64,000 bases of DNA from Labia minor (GCA_963082975.1 OY720348.1:74983719-75047718); one strand, 5' to 3'; numbered from the stretch's first letter, positions 1-11,594 are shown. The notes: generated by a model from the sequence alone, not told the origin. A program made the numbers and translations.

Positions 1-145
1 AACAGGCGTTTCCTGATTTCAACCTCGATTTAAATTCTTCTCAAATATTATTATCCTTCGTGATTACATTCAATTTTTCTACATATTCAAATTCTACATT
101 TTGTATATTAAGATTTTGTTACTAAATATATTTTCTTATCACTAT
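1..145 (-). pseudogene. RTE-like reverse transcriptase fragment (thumb region), broken
   Basis: The minus-strand reading contains KKIYLVTKS, then IQNVEFEYVEKLN, then EEFKSRLKSGNAC. This matches the segment after the YADD box in RTE-type and craniofacial-development-protein-2-like RTs of insects, where the order is KTKYM, a QN/VE-F-YLG block, then EI-RI-GN-CY. It is part of the polymerase that copies the LINE RNA into DNA. The frame has stops after TKS and after KDNNI, and the usual YLG box is replaced by NVIT. The same TGA after KDNNI occurs in the copy at the right edge, so the lesion predates the split of the two copies. It is non-functional. Clade assignment is by motif recall, not by a search. 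Confidence 0.65.
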
Positions 146-916
146 TAATTTCAATCTGAATTAGAAGAAAATTATAAATTGCCTCCTCTTCCAGCCCATT
201 TACCTATCCAGGCATCTTAATTTCTTAACACTCCGTTATTTTTAAATTTAAAATAGGAGAGAAATAGTTTTAAATTATATTCGAATAGTCTATTATATTC
301 TATATATCAGTATTTTTTTCTGAATTTAATACCAAGTTGATTTTCAAAATTTTCCATTCGTTATGCATATGATTGATTACATGTGTTAAAATTTAAAAAA
401 TTCAAATATTCTAATTTTTAATTTTATATACAATTTAATATTATTTTTTATTAATATCATATCAAAAAAGAGAATTTATTAAAAATTAAAAATAAAAAAA
501 GAAGCCTATTAATAAAAAAATATAAAAAAGACATACATTTAAAACATCTCGTTATATCATTTGCCTAAAAAAACATATTTTAATTAACCAAGAAATCATT
601 TTTGCACTTAAAATATAGTTATAATTAATAATTGACGTTTTGAAAATATTTTTGTATTCATCAAACATTAAAAATAATATATTCTGTTTTTTAACCTTTC
701 ACTTTCAAATAGAAAAGAAGAAATATTCAAATATATAGAAAGAATAAATAAAAATGAAGTTATATATGATCTAAATATTTTATTAAATAAATTAAAATGA
801 GAACTTTTAGAATAAATTATTTAATTGAATTGATATTTGAATATTAGAATTTAAAATAAAAAGTGAAATTTTACAATAATTTTTAAATTCTGAGCAATGT
901 GCAGACAAAAAGTCAA
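1..916 (-). mobile_element. Internally deleted RTE-like LINE copy
   Basis: Read on the minus strand this stretch is colinear with the copy at the right edge. Bases 916-886 match 61803-61843, 870-690 match about 62205-62370, 178-150 match 62807-62835, and 140-1 match 63835-63975. It therefore looks like the same element with large internal deletions. The AT-rich front part is non-coding, and only the last 145 bases carry a recognisable reverse-transcriptase frame. The element runs off the window at base 1. Confidence 0.7.
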
Positions 917-1130
917 ATTATCGCCACCAGCGCCTCTATGATCTAGCATTGTAACTAAACTATTTTTAATTAATTAGCACCCCCTGGACACACCTTACCA
1001 ATTAGCGGTTTTATGAAGGAAGTCTGACATGCCCTGAATATACATAAAAAATTTCATAAGAATCGGTCCAGCCGTTTCGGAGGAGTACTTTTTCAAAGTT
1101 TTGTGACACGAGAATTTTATATATAAGATT
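917..1130 (-). repeat. Dispersed repeat with CAGCCGTTTCGGAGGAG core
   Basis: On the plus strand it reads AGAATCGGTCCAGCCGTTTC, then GGAGGAGTA, then GACACGAGAATTTTATATAT. A second copy lies at 36520-36635. Very similar wording is common in insect intergenic DNA. Here it directly abuts the LINE copy at 1-916 and may be its 5' end. The right-edge copy starts with a different version containing GGCTGAACCGATTTCTTTGA. Confidence 0.6.
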
Positions 1131-1978
1131 ATCATATTCGTAAACATATTTAGAAAACCAAGGAAAGTGTTTATACTTTGTTTATAATGTTACAAAAGAA
1201 ATGTCAAAATTAAAAAAAATCACATAAATAAAATAAAATAAAATGTATTTACTAATAATATAAGTATAATATAATAATTTTTTATAAGAGAATTAAAATA
1301 TACTATTATTTTTTTTTTAATATTTCATAAAAATAATCAAAAAATATTACGACATTTTTTTTATTTTTTAATAAATAATATAATAATTTATTAATAAATA
1401 AAAATTTACATATATATTATGTTTTATGTATATGTAGGATGTGATTTCTACCTGAAGAGTAAATAATTCAGAATCGGATGTTGAAGTTTTTTTATGAAGA
1501 TCGTAGAACATAAATTCTCTTGACTGGGGTATGCATAATGAAATAACATGGAATAATAAATGTTGACTTTGACGATAAATGTCAACATGGCGAATTCCTG
1601 ATCAAGATAAGTAAAGAATATAAATCCATTTGGCAATGGTAGTTGCACGCAAGTGGGGGGTGGTGTGCGTTGGGATCTTCGTGGTCAAGGCTGGAGCCTC
1701 TTCGGGACACACAATAGCGGGCGCCATACAACCAACCTGGCTACTTTATGTTCCACTCCACGTGCAAATCGGCCTCCCCAGAACACGATCGTCCCCACAC
1801 CACTGGATAGCAAGAAATTAACTACCCACTTGAGACATCCAATAAACCAATGGAATGGGACAAGAATGCTTATCTACGAGACATTTCACTTTACAAATAG
1901 ACAAATAGATAGATCAGAACATATTTCGGAACATTTATTATACTAGTATACACCTAGATCTATATCCATATATAGATA
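1131..1978. other. AT-rich spacer with a unique, more GC-rich patch
   Basis: Mostly A/T runs. Bases 1630-1945 are less AT-rich and contain two overlapping short open frames, neither with recognisable motifs or convincing splice signals. No gene is called. Confidence 0.5.
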
Positions 1979-2446
1979 TAGGGTGACCATATTTTCAAAA
2001 CACCAAATCGGGACATTTTACCTTTTTTTTTTTTTTTTAGAACCAAATTGAAAAAATTAAAAATTCGAAAATGTTCAAAGGCTTAGTCCAGAAAACGTTT
2101 AACCTTTTTTTTAGAACCAAATTGAAAAAATTCGAAAATGTTCCAAAACTTAGTCCAGAAAACGTTTGACTTTTTTTTAGAACTAAATTGAAAAAATTTT
2201 GAAGAAAGTACGAAATATTTTTTAGAACCAAATTGAAAAAATTCGAAAATGTTCAAAGCTTAGTCCAGAAAAGGTTTGACCTTTTTTTAAGAAGTAAATT
2301 GAAAAAATTTTGAAAAAAGTACGAAATGTCCCAAATATTTCAAAAAAACGGGACAATAGACGGTCCCGCAGACTTTATTCGGGACGCCGGGACAGAGCAT
2401 CTAAAGACGGGACAATCCCGGACAAACGAGACATTTGGTCACCCTA
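1979..2446. mobile_element. hAT-like non-autonomous element (TAGGGTGACC family)
   Basis: The ends are TAGGGTGACCATATTTT and, inverted, ACATTTGGTCACCCTA. The interior repeats a TTTTTTTAGAACCAAATTG / GTCCAGAAAACGTTTGAC block about four times (2030-2290), then has a G/C-rich run of GGGACA motifs near the right end. An 8-bp TSD is poor (TATAGATA versus CATATATA). No transposase is present. A second copy at 15989-16780 is split by a HINE-like element. hAT assignment is by TIR style only. Confidence 0.65.
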
Positions 2447-2998
2447 CATATATAGAAGACTAGAATTCAAATCAAGAAGGCAACCTTTTTCAAGAATTTA
2501 AGGCAATCTCATCATTTTCGATTATTGTTTTTACATTATTATTTAATATAATTTAATTTTATTTTATTTTCAAACGTGAAGTTAAACGCTAAGTTGATGA
2601 ACTTGTGAACTTTCTAAGGAGGAGGTTACAAACCTCATCAAGTTCATAAAAATTATAATTGAATATTAAATATGTTCACTATATAAACTGGCTAAAAGTA
2701 ACTTATACTTTCATTTTATTTTATTTCCCAATATATTACTCAATATATCATTTTATAAATAAATCAAAGAGGTTAATGGGGACGATGAATTCAGGCTAGT
2801 AATAATTAATTTTATAATAATTAAAAGATTTCTATCAATTTTTTCGAATTTGTTTTTAATTTAATTTTTATAAAATCGAATTTTCAGAGATGATATGATT
2901 TTATCGATAGGAATACATTTTTAATGTCCCATTGGTTTTATTTATAGCCTTATTACTAATGTGCCATTAAGATTTTAATAATAATAGGTTATTAATAA
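2447..2998. other. AT-rich spacer; small cruciform
   Basis: The only structure seen is at about 2606-2648, where ATGAACTTG and CAAGTTCAT flank an inner GAGGTT/AACCTC pair. Otherwise A/T-rich without features. Confidence 0.4.
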
Positions 2999-3000
2999 AT

Positions 3001-3146
3001 TTATTTAATTTAATTTTTTTTTTCAATTTTAAACTTTTTAAATTATTAATTAATTTATTTAATTTAATTTTTTTTTTCAATTTTAAACTTTTTAAATTAT
3101 TAATTAATTAACTTAATTTAATTTTTTTTTCAATTTTAAATTTTTT
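3001..3146. repeat. Tandem repeat, ~54-bp unit, ~2.7 copies
   Basis: A unit beginning TTATTTAATTTAATTTTT and containing CAATTTTAAACTTTTTAAAT starts at 3001, 3055 and about 3109. The third unit is diverged and incomplete. Confidence 0.75.
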
Positions 3147-3933
3147 GATAGAAGACTTAATACATATTCTAAGATTTCTAAGAGAAACTGTGGTGGTGGT
3201 GATGATTGTGTTGAAGGAAAGAGAGAAGAGCGGGGGGAGAGGGGCTTTAAATCTTCTCCACAGTCGTATAAACGGCAAACTGTATATCCTTTTTTGACTT
3301 TGGTGGAATAATCTGGCCTAGCAAACGTGTCATCTGCTGCCTGGTATTCGTATTTAATATCATTTATTTAAATAAAATATTCTTGCAGGGGTTGTCGAAA
3401 TCTATCAGGGGACGAATGGCATTTTCTCTTGAATCCCAGCCGCCACTAATTTTGTAATCACTTCCCTTCCTCAGCAGGTGGCTAGAATTGGGATTCTGTA
3501 GTCTCCCATTTATCTTCTCATTTCCATAAATGCAAAGCAGAGACAGAGAGAAAGAAAAAGAAAAATAAAGAAAGAAAAAAAGAAAAATTCTCTATTAAAA
3601 TAAATAATAATAAATAATTTATTTTTGGATAGATTCCAGAATATCGGATTTTGTATTAATCGATAAAAATTTTAAAAATAAATAAATAATTCACAACACT
3701 TATATTCGAGAATGCTTATAATAATTTAATTTTTTTATTTATACGATAAATTTTATTTTTGTTAATAAAATAATAATTTATTGTAAATTTATTAAGGTTT
3801 TTAAATCCTTATCTTAGGGATTCTTCTAGGAGATGAAAAGCTTGGCACAATGGGATTAGACAGGATGCAGTTCACTGGTTGCCTGGCAGTGCCCCCAAAA
3901 ACGTCACACTCTTGGACAATACATATTTCATAA
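3147..3933. other. Spacer with weak terminal-exon candidate
   Basis: Purine-rich and mixed unique sequence. At 3389-3457 an acceptor-like ATTCTTGCAG is followed by 22 open codons (starting GLSKSIRGRMAF) and TAA. That is too short to separate from chance. A GAAA-rich run is at 3535-3590. Confidence 0.2.
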
Positions 3934-3949
3934 TACTTATTTTATAAAA

Positions 3950-4187
3950 AAAGGCCTATCAAGCCGGTTATATCAATGAAGTGTCCTATGATCAGTAGAA
4001 CGGGTCCTCTCAACCTTTACCTTGATTTTCTTGATCAACTAGCTTTTCCCCAATGTTGTTCCCAGAGACTGGGTTGACTCCGTCCCATAGACCCCAGCTA
4101 GGGAAATTTCCTTGCCAGGCCCGCGACTTGAACCCCGGACCATGTGAATGTGAGGCAGGTTCGCTACCCACACACCCAATGGCGCCT
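3950..4187 (-). mobile_element. SINE-A copy (tRNA-derived), 3' shortened
   Basis: The minus strand starts GGCGCCATTGGGTGTGTGGG (A-box region TGGGTAGCGAACC). The T-arm-like segment follows, with B-box TTCAAG inside CCGGG/CCCGG-type stems. The SINE-A body follows (GACGGAGTCAACCCAG, ACCCGTTCTACTGATCATAG). It ends at GATAGGCC plus a T run instead of the longer CGTACAAAGTCAGAG tail. It is flanked by a near-perfect 16-bp TSD, TACTTATTTTATAAAA (3934-3949) and TACTTATTTCATAAAA (4188-4203), which shows retroposition. Confidence 0.9.
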
Positions 4188-4381
4188 TACTTATTTCATA
4201 AAATTTTATAAATTAATAAAATTATATATTGTATATTATGAAGTTATAAGTTTATCATATTTATATACAAATGTGTTTTTAATTTGCATTTAAATTATTA
4301 TTTTCTTTCTTTTCTTATTAGAGATTTAAAAAAAAATAAAATTTAATGATCAAGTATGGATTTGATTATTTTCCTATAAAA

Positions 4382-4985
4382 GGACGACATGCAGTGTGGA
4401 AGGTAAAATAATTGACTCATGGTCATGGGTTCAAGTTCTGGGTCTGAGAAGGGAATAGAGCAGGGGTCGCCAAAGTCGTCTATATAGACCCCCTGGGGTC
4501 TATTTAACAACAGTAGGGGCTCGAATGGAGGTCGATTGGGACTCAAAGGAAAAACAGTTCCTAATACGCAAATCACACATACCTAATATCATTTTCTTTA
4601 TAGAAAATAAAATAATAAACGTATATATATTTATTCGGGTGAAAAGAAGTAAAAAATCTGTAGCTATTGTTTGTGATTTATTAAACATTAAAGTTAATAG
4701 ATAGTTTTATTTTAATTACCTGAAAATTTGGAGGTCGATCGAGATTTCGAAAAATCATATAAGGGCCGATGCTCAAAAATGTTTGGCAACCCCTGAGGGT
4801 CTATGAGACGGAACCCACGCATCCAACATGATCAAAATTGGGAATCTATTTGAAATAAAAAGTAGCGCCTCCGATTAAGTTTATCAAGATAAAGCTTGAG
4901 GACCGGTTTTACTGGTCATAGGACACCTTCACCTAGGCGGCAAGCAACGAGAGAGGCACTGTCTTTTTGCAGGATGTTCAAAAGT
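4382..4985 (+). mobile_element. Old SINE-A copy split by a MITE
   Basis: The left part, 4382-4460, has GGTCATGGGTTCAAGTTCTG (B box). The right part, 4796-4985, continues the SINE-A body in the correct order (GTCTATGAGACGGA, GCGCCTCCGATTAAG, GGTCATAGGACACC, AAAGTCAGA plus a T run). The two halves are separated by the element at 4461-4795. It is strongly diverged from the other copies, so it is an old insertion. Confidence 0.75.
4461..4795. mobile_element. hAT-like MITE inside a SINE-A copy
   Basis: Terminal inverted repeats are CAGGGGTCGCCAAA and TTTGGCAACCCCTG (one mismatch). The position in the middle of a SINE-A copy fixes both ends. I do not see a clean 8-bp TSD; host-flank erosion is likely. 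No coding content. Confidence 0.75.
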
Positions 4986-5216
4986 CAGAATTTTTTTAAT
5001 CAATTTACCATAATCCTTCAGTTGAAATTAATATCCCTCCCTCTTCTCTTTTTATTGCAAAATTTTCAACCTTTGATTATCATCTCCCCTAAAGTTATTT
5101 GCGCCTATTTTAATTTATTTTCAAATGTTTTTATATGTTTCCAAAGTTATAAATAAAAATGATATAAATAAATACTCAATAAAATTTTTACACGTTTTCA
5201 TGTGTGTATCAATATA

Positions 5217-5217
<1 letters not shown>

Positions 5218-5256
<39 letters not shown>
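5218..5256. repeat. (TA)n microsatellite
   Basis: About 39 bases of alternating TA. Confidence 0.95.
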
Positions 5257-5258
<2 letters not shown>

Positions 5259-5399
5259 CCACCTTAACAGCTGTAAAATAAGAGTCAATTTCACATTCTC
5301 AAACTCACTCTCGACATGTTTACAATCTAATAAATTTGAATTTTATTTACGATTATTGAAAAATTTACTATTTTCCAAACGTTGACACCGTTCATGTTC

Positions 5400-5800
5400 T
5401 GTTCTATTTAAAAAAAGACAAAAAACAGCTTAATGATCATGACAAGTCGGTTGTCTGTTAATCAAAAATGTTGCACAAATTCTCTCCCTCATCAGGGTTG
5501 CTGTATAGGGAGGAAGGGGTAAGGGGAGCATTTTGGAATCCAATTTTCAACCTATAGATAGAACTGAAGACAGGGATGGTATTTATAGCAGAGACAATTT
5601 AGTATAGAAGAGAAAAAAAAGGAAAGCCGCATTAAACAAATGCGACTTTTGTGTTTTGATGTCGGTTGGATCGTGTAACACTCAAAAGCCTCCACTTGGC
5701 TTCTTTCTTTCAAGGGAATACAGACATCGTTGATTCCGAGCCAATTGGTAAGCTTCAAGAAATCTTCATCACTACATTTAATGGGATATTTTCACTTTGA
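5400..5800 (-). other. Unique spacer with an open minus-strand stretch
   Basis: The minus strand from about 5775 down to 5552 is open (around 74 codons) and includes DEDFLKLTNWLGINDVC. Its upstream stop is TGA near 5790. No splice acceptor with a good pyrimidine tract precedes it and I recognise no family. It is less AT-rich than its surroundings, so it may be an exon remnant or chance. Confidence 0.2.
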
Positions 5801-5937
5801 ACTTTACTAACCTTCATAAATAAACATCTATAAAATTAATCTTAACTCCAGGTGCCATTGATTCAAATCATTATCTGAAATCGTTGTTACTTAACTAAAT
5901 AAAAAACTTTACTAAACTAAATAAAAAAACTTTTATA

Positions 5938-6190
5938 CATTCTACGAAAGGACAAAGCCAATCAAGTCGATTATATTTATTAATGAGGTGTCCTATGATC
6001 AGTAGCACGGGTCCTATCAACCTTTACCTTGATTTTCTTGATCGGAGGCGCTACTTTTGATCAAGTAGATTTCCAATTTTGTTCCCGGAAGCTGAGTTGA
6101 CTCCGTCCCATAGTTAGAGAAAATAAATCCCTTTACCAGGCCCGGGATCTTGAGAATGTTGGTTAACGCAGTTAACCCTACGAGGCGTCT
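5938..6190 (-). mobile_element. SINE-A copy, diverged and 5' damaged
   Basis: The minus strand carries the SINE-A body (GATCAAGAAAATCAAGGTAA, ATCATAGGACACCTCATTAA) and the CCCGGG remnant of the T arm. The tRNA-like head is degraded. Confidence 0.75.
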
Positions 6191-7060
6191 TTCCTTGGAA
6201 TAAATAAGAAAAGCAAATACAAAACTAACTAAATAAATATTGAATCGAAAAGGGCCGAATGCAGTTCATAGTTTGCCTGGTTCTGTCCAAAAGGAGATGG
6301 CACTATTCCTTATGATGGTATTTTAGTATAACAACTGTTAGTAGGAAATTTATTTGATCCATATTTGAAACCAATCGATTATTACATTAAAATAGGGAAA
6401 TTCATTGTTCAACAGGGTGTACAGACTTTACAATGATTGGACTGTTAACTTTAACTTAATTAGATTAAATATTTTTATTTTATATACTTATGTATTATAT
6501 TATTATATATTGTAATAATTTACAATTTCGTTGAATATTTTTGTTCAATATTAATAAGAATATATTAATTAAAATTATCATTTAGAAATATATATGTGAA
6601 ATATATATTTAGGAAGGAGTACTCAGCATTTGAGTACGCCCTAGTTTATACATAGAATAGGAATAATCTCCTTGTACGTGCTTTTGAAAATCGATTGTCT
6701 TACCATTTCATAAGGACAGAACGTGTGAAGTTCTTCAAGATTCATTTGCCGCAGTTCTATATTCGAGGAGATGGCTACCAACGGCAACTGCAACAAAACC
6801 AATAAAACAATTTTAAGTTTACATTGTAACAATTTCATTTTTTCTTTCTTTTTGTGATATTTTTTCAATAAATTCTACATCTTTTTGAACAAACATTAGC
6901 AATATTTGATGCTATCCATAGATACACATATCTCAGTCCATTCAACTGTTGGATGGTTAAAATGGAATGTGGGGGAGGAGGTAGAGAGGTTAAAGTCTCA
7001 TTACATATCAAGTGATAAAATAATAAATTGGAATAAAGATACTAAATGACATAAAAAAAA
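6191..7060. other. Spacer containing one exon candidate
   Basis: AT-rich DNA without recognised repeats apart from the candidate exon at 6704-6787. Confidence 0.4.
6704..6787 (-). CDS. Candidate internal exon, unknown protein
   Basis: On the minus strand a 3' splice site (TTTTATTGGTTTTGTTGCAG) precedes 84 bases (28 open codons, length divisible by three). They are followed by the donor ATG|GTAAGAC. The reading LPLVAISSNIELRQMNLEEL continues with HTFCPYEM. Base composition is closer to coding than the neighbourhood. I do not recognise the protein. No adjoining exon was found with confidence, so this could be a single exon in a long intron-rich gene or a chance match of signals. Transcript evidence would be decisive. 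Confidence 0.35.
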
Positions 7061-7731
7061 AGCTGGAGTGTCTCCACACGACTATCCTCGCAAATTTGAA
7101 TTGGATTAATTAACATATATTATATTGCCCACGGACCCCCTTTCATAATAAAAATTAGCTGGAATGTCTATCTCGCAATTTGAATTGGATTAAATAACAT
7201 AATATATTATATTTAAATTCTATTTAATTAATTATAAATTATAAATTAAAATTAATAGATAATATTTATTAAACCAGCGCATGATTGGCTCTTTGTTGAT
7301 GGCACCACGTCACGTGTTGGCACGTGAGATTTGCAGTGTTAAAAAAATAATTCTGGTACTTTCCAGCTGAAATTCTATGTATAGCAGTTTTATACAATTT
7401 TTTATCATGTGAAAAATTCTCAAACACATATCTTTATTTTTAAGGTCACTTTAGAGGAAAAAAAAATCAAAACTGTTCCGGTTGAGCTACATTTCTCAAA
7501 AGTTAATAGAAAACTACAAATCTTGAATAATGCCCGTGTACCAAATTTGATGATTCTAGCTTAAACCGTTTTTGCGTAATCTTGTCTACATACATACATG
7601 CACACACACACAGACAGACCTTTTTCTCAACCTTAGTGAAAATGATTCAGGAACCTTCAAAACGTATAAAAACATCCAAATCTCGACATCGAAAATGTTC
7701 GTGATCGCAATACTATCTCTGGCGAGATAGT
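7061..7731 (+). mobile_element. HINE-like element, copy 1 (double 5' end)
   Basis: Family description. The 5' end is AGCTGGAGTGTCTCCACTCG, followed by ACTATCTCGCAAATTTGAA. Then come an AT-rich block, CCAGCGCATGTTTGGCTC, CACCACGTCACGTGTTGG, a conserved CGGTTGAGCTACATTTCTC segment, a CA/GT microsatellite and TCGACATCGAAAATTTTCG. The 3' hairpin is ACTATCTCTGGCGAGATAGT. The 10-bp end motif ACTATCTCGC recurs inverted at the 3' end. Usual length is 570-620 bp with no coding capacity. In this copy the 5' end appears twice (7061 and 7157), so it contains a partial head duplication. The layout resembles DINE-1/HINE helentron derivatives (inference). Confidence 0.85.
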
Positions 7732-8454
7732 AACAACACCCCAATTTGATAAATTCGCAATATCTATATATTAATCGATATGGATATCGATATCGTAGGT
7801 AAAGAGTTAATAGTGGGCGTAGGCAGGGTGAGAGTGAGAGGAGAAGAGAGGGGAGGAAATCAAAGCTGGTGGCGACAAGCCGAAACGAGTCCCCTTAAGG
7901 GACACAGATGTTGACGGATGCGACGAGGTATAACGTCAGGTGTTCCTAACGGGAACACAAATATTAATCTATGTTTTTAGTTATTTATTATGAAATACTA
8001 TTATTTCTCAATACAAATTATTAATCATCTACTCTTATTGATTGGGATCCATTCCGGCTCTCGGATTTCTACCCACCCTCTTCACATATAATTGTACCCT
8101 ATGGAACAAAAGGAAAACAAATACACTATTAACTAACTATATTACCATAAAAAAGGGAATAAATATATTTAATATCTTACATAAATAATTTTAGTCTAGT
8201 ATTACTAATAATTACCATACGTTTATGTCTACAACAAGAATTTCATGCATTTTAGTTTGGTTATAAAAAATAGGTATCCATTAGATTATTTTTAAATATA
8301 TATATATTTAAGAAAAATTGTTTTATTTGTTTTGATTAGTTGATTTAAATATATATTTCAGGAGGGATTTTTTTGTTATACCGCTTTTTTTGTTACATAG
8401 TTTAATATACAGCTCAACGTGTTTTATATCCATTTATTAGAATAAATGAAAAAT
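7732..8454. other. Spacer with a purine-rich unique patch
   Basis: Bases 7800-7960 are mixed composition (GGGAGGAAATC, CGACAAGCCGAAACGAG). There is no recognised repeat and no convincing frame. The rest is A/T-rich. Confidence 0.4.
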
Positions 8455-8945
8455 AAATAATATAAATATAAAAAAAAATGTATAAAATAACGTTTTTCTC
8501 ATGGACTAAAAAGAATAAAATAATTTTTCTATAAGCCTGAAAAAGCTTATGGATGAATTTCTTCATATACAACGAAAAACGTTGAGCGCTTTTAGTTTTA
8601 TTTATTTATATGAAACACATCAAGTCAAATTTATGAATAATAATTTTATTGAACACATAAACTGACAGTTTATACTATCAATTTATAGAAAAATTATTTT
8701 ATTCTTTTTAGTTCATGAGAAAAACGTTATTTTATAAAATTTTTTTTATATTTATATTATTTTATTCTTTTAAGTGCGATTTTTAATTCGATAAATTTAT
8801 TTAATATAACAAAAGGAATAGAAAAGATGATGTTATATACAAATTTTCAAATTGAATAAAACAAAAAGAAAATATTAATTTTTTAAAACTGATTTTATGT
8901 ATTTATATTAAGTAAATGTTATTATTGTGAAGTAATGTTTTTAAA
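8455..8945. repeat. Family P: long-TIR palindromic repeat, copy 1
   Basis: The left arm contains ATAACGTTTTTCTCATGGAC and AATAATTTTTCTATAAGCCT. The inverted right arm contains CTTTTTAGTTCATGAGAAAA and CGTTATTTTATAAAA. The spacer between arms is short because the right arm lost its inner part. Sequence beyond the right arm to about 8945 (GTAAATGTTATTATTG) is also shared with copy 2 at 31603-32370. Confidence 0.75.
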
Positions 8946-9269
8946 AAATATTAATTATATTAATTAAAAATTTATCTTTTAATGTTATAAATTAATTTTG
9001 AAGCTTTTCAAAATGAAAACCAACTCAATACTTATCCGAAAGATGGCGTGAATGAAAATTCAAATTTTATATATAATATTATATATGTTTATTTATGCAC
9101 AAAAAATTAATTGGCATAATTATTAGTTTAATTGGCCTTTAAAAATAATAAAAATTAATCAATTTGTAAAAAACATATATAACATTTAAAAAAAGTGTTT
9201 TGTCCCACTCTTGTCGTTTGGAAGCAACAAATTTGAGTCGCCATCGTGCATTTCTAGTTTCAAATGACT

Positions 9270-9510
9270 TACGAGGATAGTTGACTATCTCTTTGCCTAT
9301 AGATTTCAAGAATTATTTGCTAATTGCATTAAAATTAATTAATTATAATTAAATTATATTACTTCCATATCTTCTAGGGATCATTTGAAATATCTATAGG
9401 AATTTCCAAAAGTCTAGCTAAGTTTAAAGCTGATTTCAATTTGTCAAAAGAGCGAACAGACACAGGGACAGACGCCAAGCAAAGTTGAGAAAAACGTTAT
9501 AAAAATAAAA
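9270..9510 (+). repeat. Family E repeat, copy 1
   Basis: Shared with 32690-32932: CTTCTAGGGATCA, GAAATATCTATA, CGATTTCAATTTGTCAAAA-like and AGCGAACAGACA, ending GAAAAACGTTATAAAAA. It sits about 0.3 kb downstream of family P in both loci, so P and E may be parts of one element. Confidence 0.7.
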
Positions 9511-10039
9511 ATAAAAGAATATAAAAGAAAAAAATGTTTATTTTTTCAATAATTTTGATTTGGTTTAAAACCATTTAGTAGAGAGAACAGACTATATAAT
9601 GAGATATGGGAAGGAATTGGGAGAGTATAAGAATTTGCTTCTGATAGTGTTCAGGTAAAAGGTTGGTGGAGGATTGAGATTGCTGGGATAAAGAAGTTCA
9701 CTAGCACTCGATATTATTATCGTATATATATTTGTATAAGCAGCAATCTATAATTTTTTTTTATTAAAGTATCCATTGGAAATTTTTTTTAAAGAATATA
9801 CATATTATCGATAAGAAGTAATGACGTCATTTATTTATTTACAAATCATTCATTGCAATAAAAAAATATTTGCAAATATATTCTTTCTTCTCCTATTTTA
9901 GATTTGCCAAATATATTTTAATATTTTACATATATATTTTTATCGAAATGTTTTATCACCATATTCTTATCTAGATGTTATATTATTATCTTATTGGAAT
10001 GTTATTTATTGCAAACCTCCTTAAATTGTATGTTTAATT
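9511..10039. other. AT-rich spacer
   Basis: No repeats shared with the rest of the window and no frame of note. It ends in the TSD GTTTAATT of the next element. Confidence 0.5.
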
Positions 10040-10941
10040 CAGTGGTTCTCAACCTTTTTTTTACTGTGGCACACTTTTAACAGTATAAAAATTTAGCGGC
10101 ACAAAAAGTAAAAGATAAGTGTAAAAGTTTACTATATTGGAAAAAAAAGTGGTCCCAAAAACGGTTTACGTTTTTTACGGTTTTTTACCGACCGACGATA
10201 GTAAGGGAGGTATTGTTTTCACACCAAATTTCACATGTGGAGATTTTTACATATCTCCACGAATCATGCATTTTCTTAACAGAAAAAAGTATTTTTAGCA
10301 TGATGTCTGTCCGTCTGTCCGTCCGTATAGATGTGTACAGCCTGAACGGCTTAACGGATTTTGATGAAATTTGGTATATTTACTTAATGCATCAGTGGGA
10401 TTAATTGATCAACTTTTGGTGCAATTCCGGAAACCGGAAGTGGTAGTATTAGCGATCGACGATAAGAAGGGAAGGGTTATTTTCGCACCAAATTTCACAT
10501 AAGGAGATTTTTTTTACATATCACCACGAATGTATTGGTTTTATCCTCGGGAAAAATCATCTTCATTATGTTTTTCTTAATTTAAAATTATATGACGTCA
10601 CCCAGCCCTTCATGACGTCACAGCCTCGGGTAACGCCGGCATCGCCGGCTACTTCAGCTATATATTATAAATAAAATAAAATTAAAAATATTTATGTTAT
10701 ATGCCTATCTGTTTTTTATTACATTAATAGATATATTAAAATTATTTGAAATTGTTTCTGTAGCTGGAAATTAATTTATTTCAAACCGTCGGTCGGTTCG
10801 GACCTGGCCACAGGTCAACTTATTTTTTTAGAACCAAATTGAAAAAATTTAGAAAAAAAGTCGGAAGTCATAATCTCGCTGCACACTTTGAAAATCTCGC
10901 GGCACAATAAAGTGCAGCGGCACACTGGTTGAGAATCACTG
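10040..10941. mobile_element. hAT-like element with perfect 8-bp TSD
   Basis: The TIRs are CAGTGGTTCTCAACC and GGTTGAGAATCACTG (one mismatch). They are flanked by identical GTTTAATT at 10032-10039 and 10942-10949. A CAGNGG start and an 8-bp TSD are the hallmarks of hAT transposition. The 902-bp body has no transposase and is mostly the second element at 10186-10820. Confidence 0.92.
10186..10820 (+). repeat. Nested repeat with ACCGACCGACG ends
   Basis: It begins ACCGACCGACGATAGTAAGG and ends CCGTCGGTCGGTTCGGACC plus TGGCCACAGGTCAACTTA. A reverse copy is at 44122-44771. Inside, a CACCAAATTTCACATGTGG / GGAGATTTTTACATA block is repeated about 255 bp later. A CTGTCCGTCTGTCCGTCCGT run precedes GATTTTGATGAAATTTGGTA. 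Two TGACGTCA palindromes lie near 10590-10620. The region contains only short chance frames. Confidence 0.75.
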
Positions 10942-10949
10942 GTTTAATT

Positions 10950-11594
10950 ATTCTGCTTGATAATTTTGATTAATTGTGATATTCACGTAATGGACGTGAC
11001 TGGTGATGTTAGTGTATGAACATAACAAGTATTATTCTTATTTATATCCTTTATTATAGAGAAAGTGGGGTTTATATTATATTATATAAAATGATCGAAT
11101 GTTACATGAATACTCGTAAGAATAATCTATGAATAATTAATTGATCTGTCAGAGAGAGGCTTTTCTTTGGAGAGGTCCCTTCAAGCTGTCACTAATAGTA
11201 ACGGAAAAAAAAAATATTTTTTTAATAGTAGTTGAAGCGGTAGGAAAGAATAAAGAGGCGATTTAGAAGGTGAAGATCCGCCCCTGAATGACTCCATATC
11301 CGTCCACCCTGCGGGGCACACGATCTTAATTAGAAACATTGAAAGAAGGAATGGTTCTGAAGAAGCATTCCCCCTCCAAGGAACATTTTTATTTAATCAC
11401 ATAATTTATAATATCAAAAGATAGATTCATTTATAGCATAAATAGTATAGTCCTGAGTTGACAAGGAACAGAAGAGTTCAAACCTCACAACTGACAAAAA
11501 TTAAAAATTTTAAAAATAAATTTCACTTATTCCCAAGAGCTCGAAAAATCTTCTTCATCTCCACCGATGTTCATATCATAATAAAAATGATAAA
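10950..11594. other. Spacer with unique mixed-composition patch
   Basis: Bases 11140-11400 are less AT-rich. On the minus strand a CCCCGCAG acceptor-like site (about 11310) opens a frame beginning GWTDMESFRGGSS, but no donor or family was recognised. Confidence 0.25.

Noticed and set aside
10213-10404. Small ORF MFSHQISHVEIF
   Set aside because: It lies in the nested repeat and is not open in the second copy at the corresponding place. Reads as repeat DNA.
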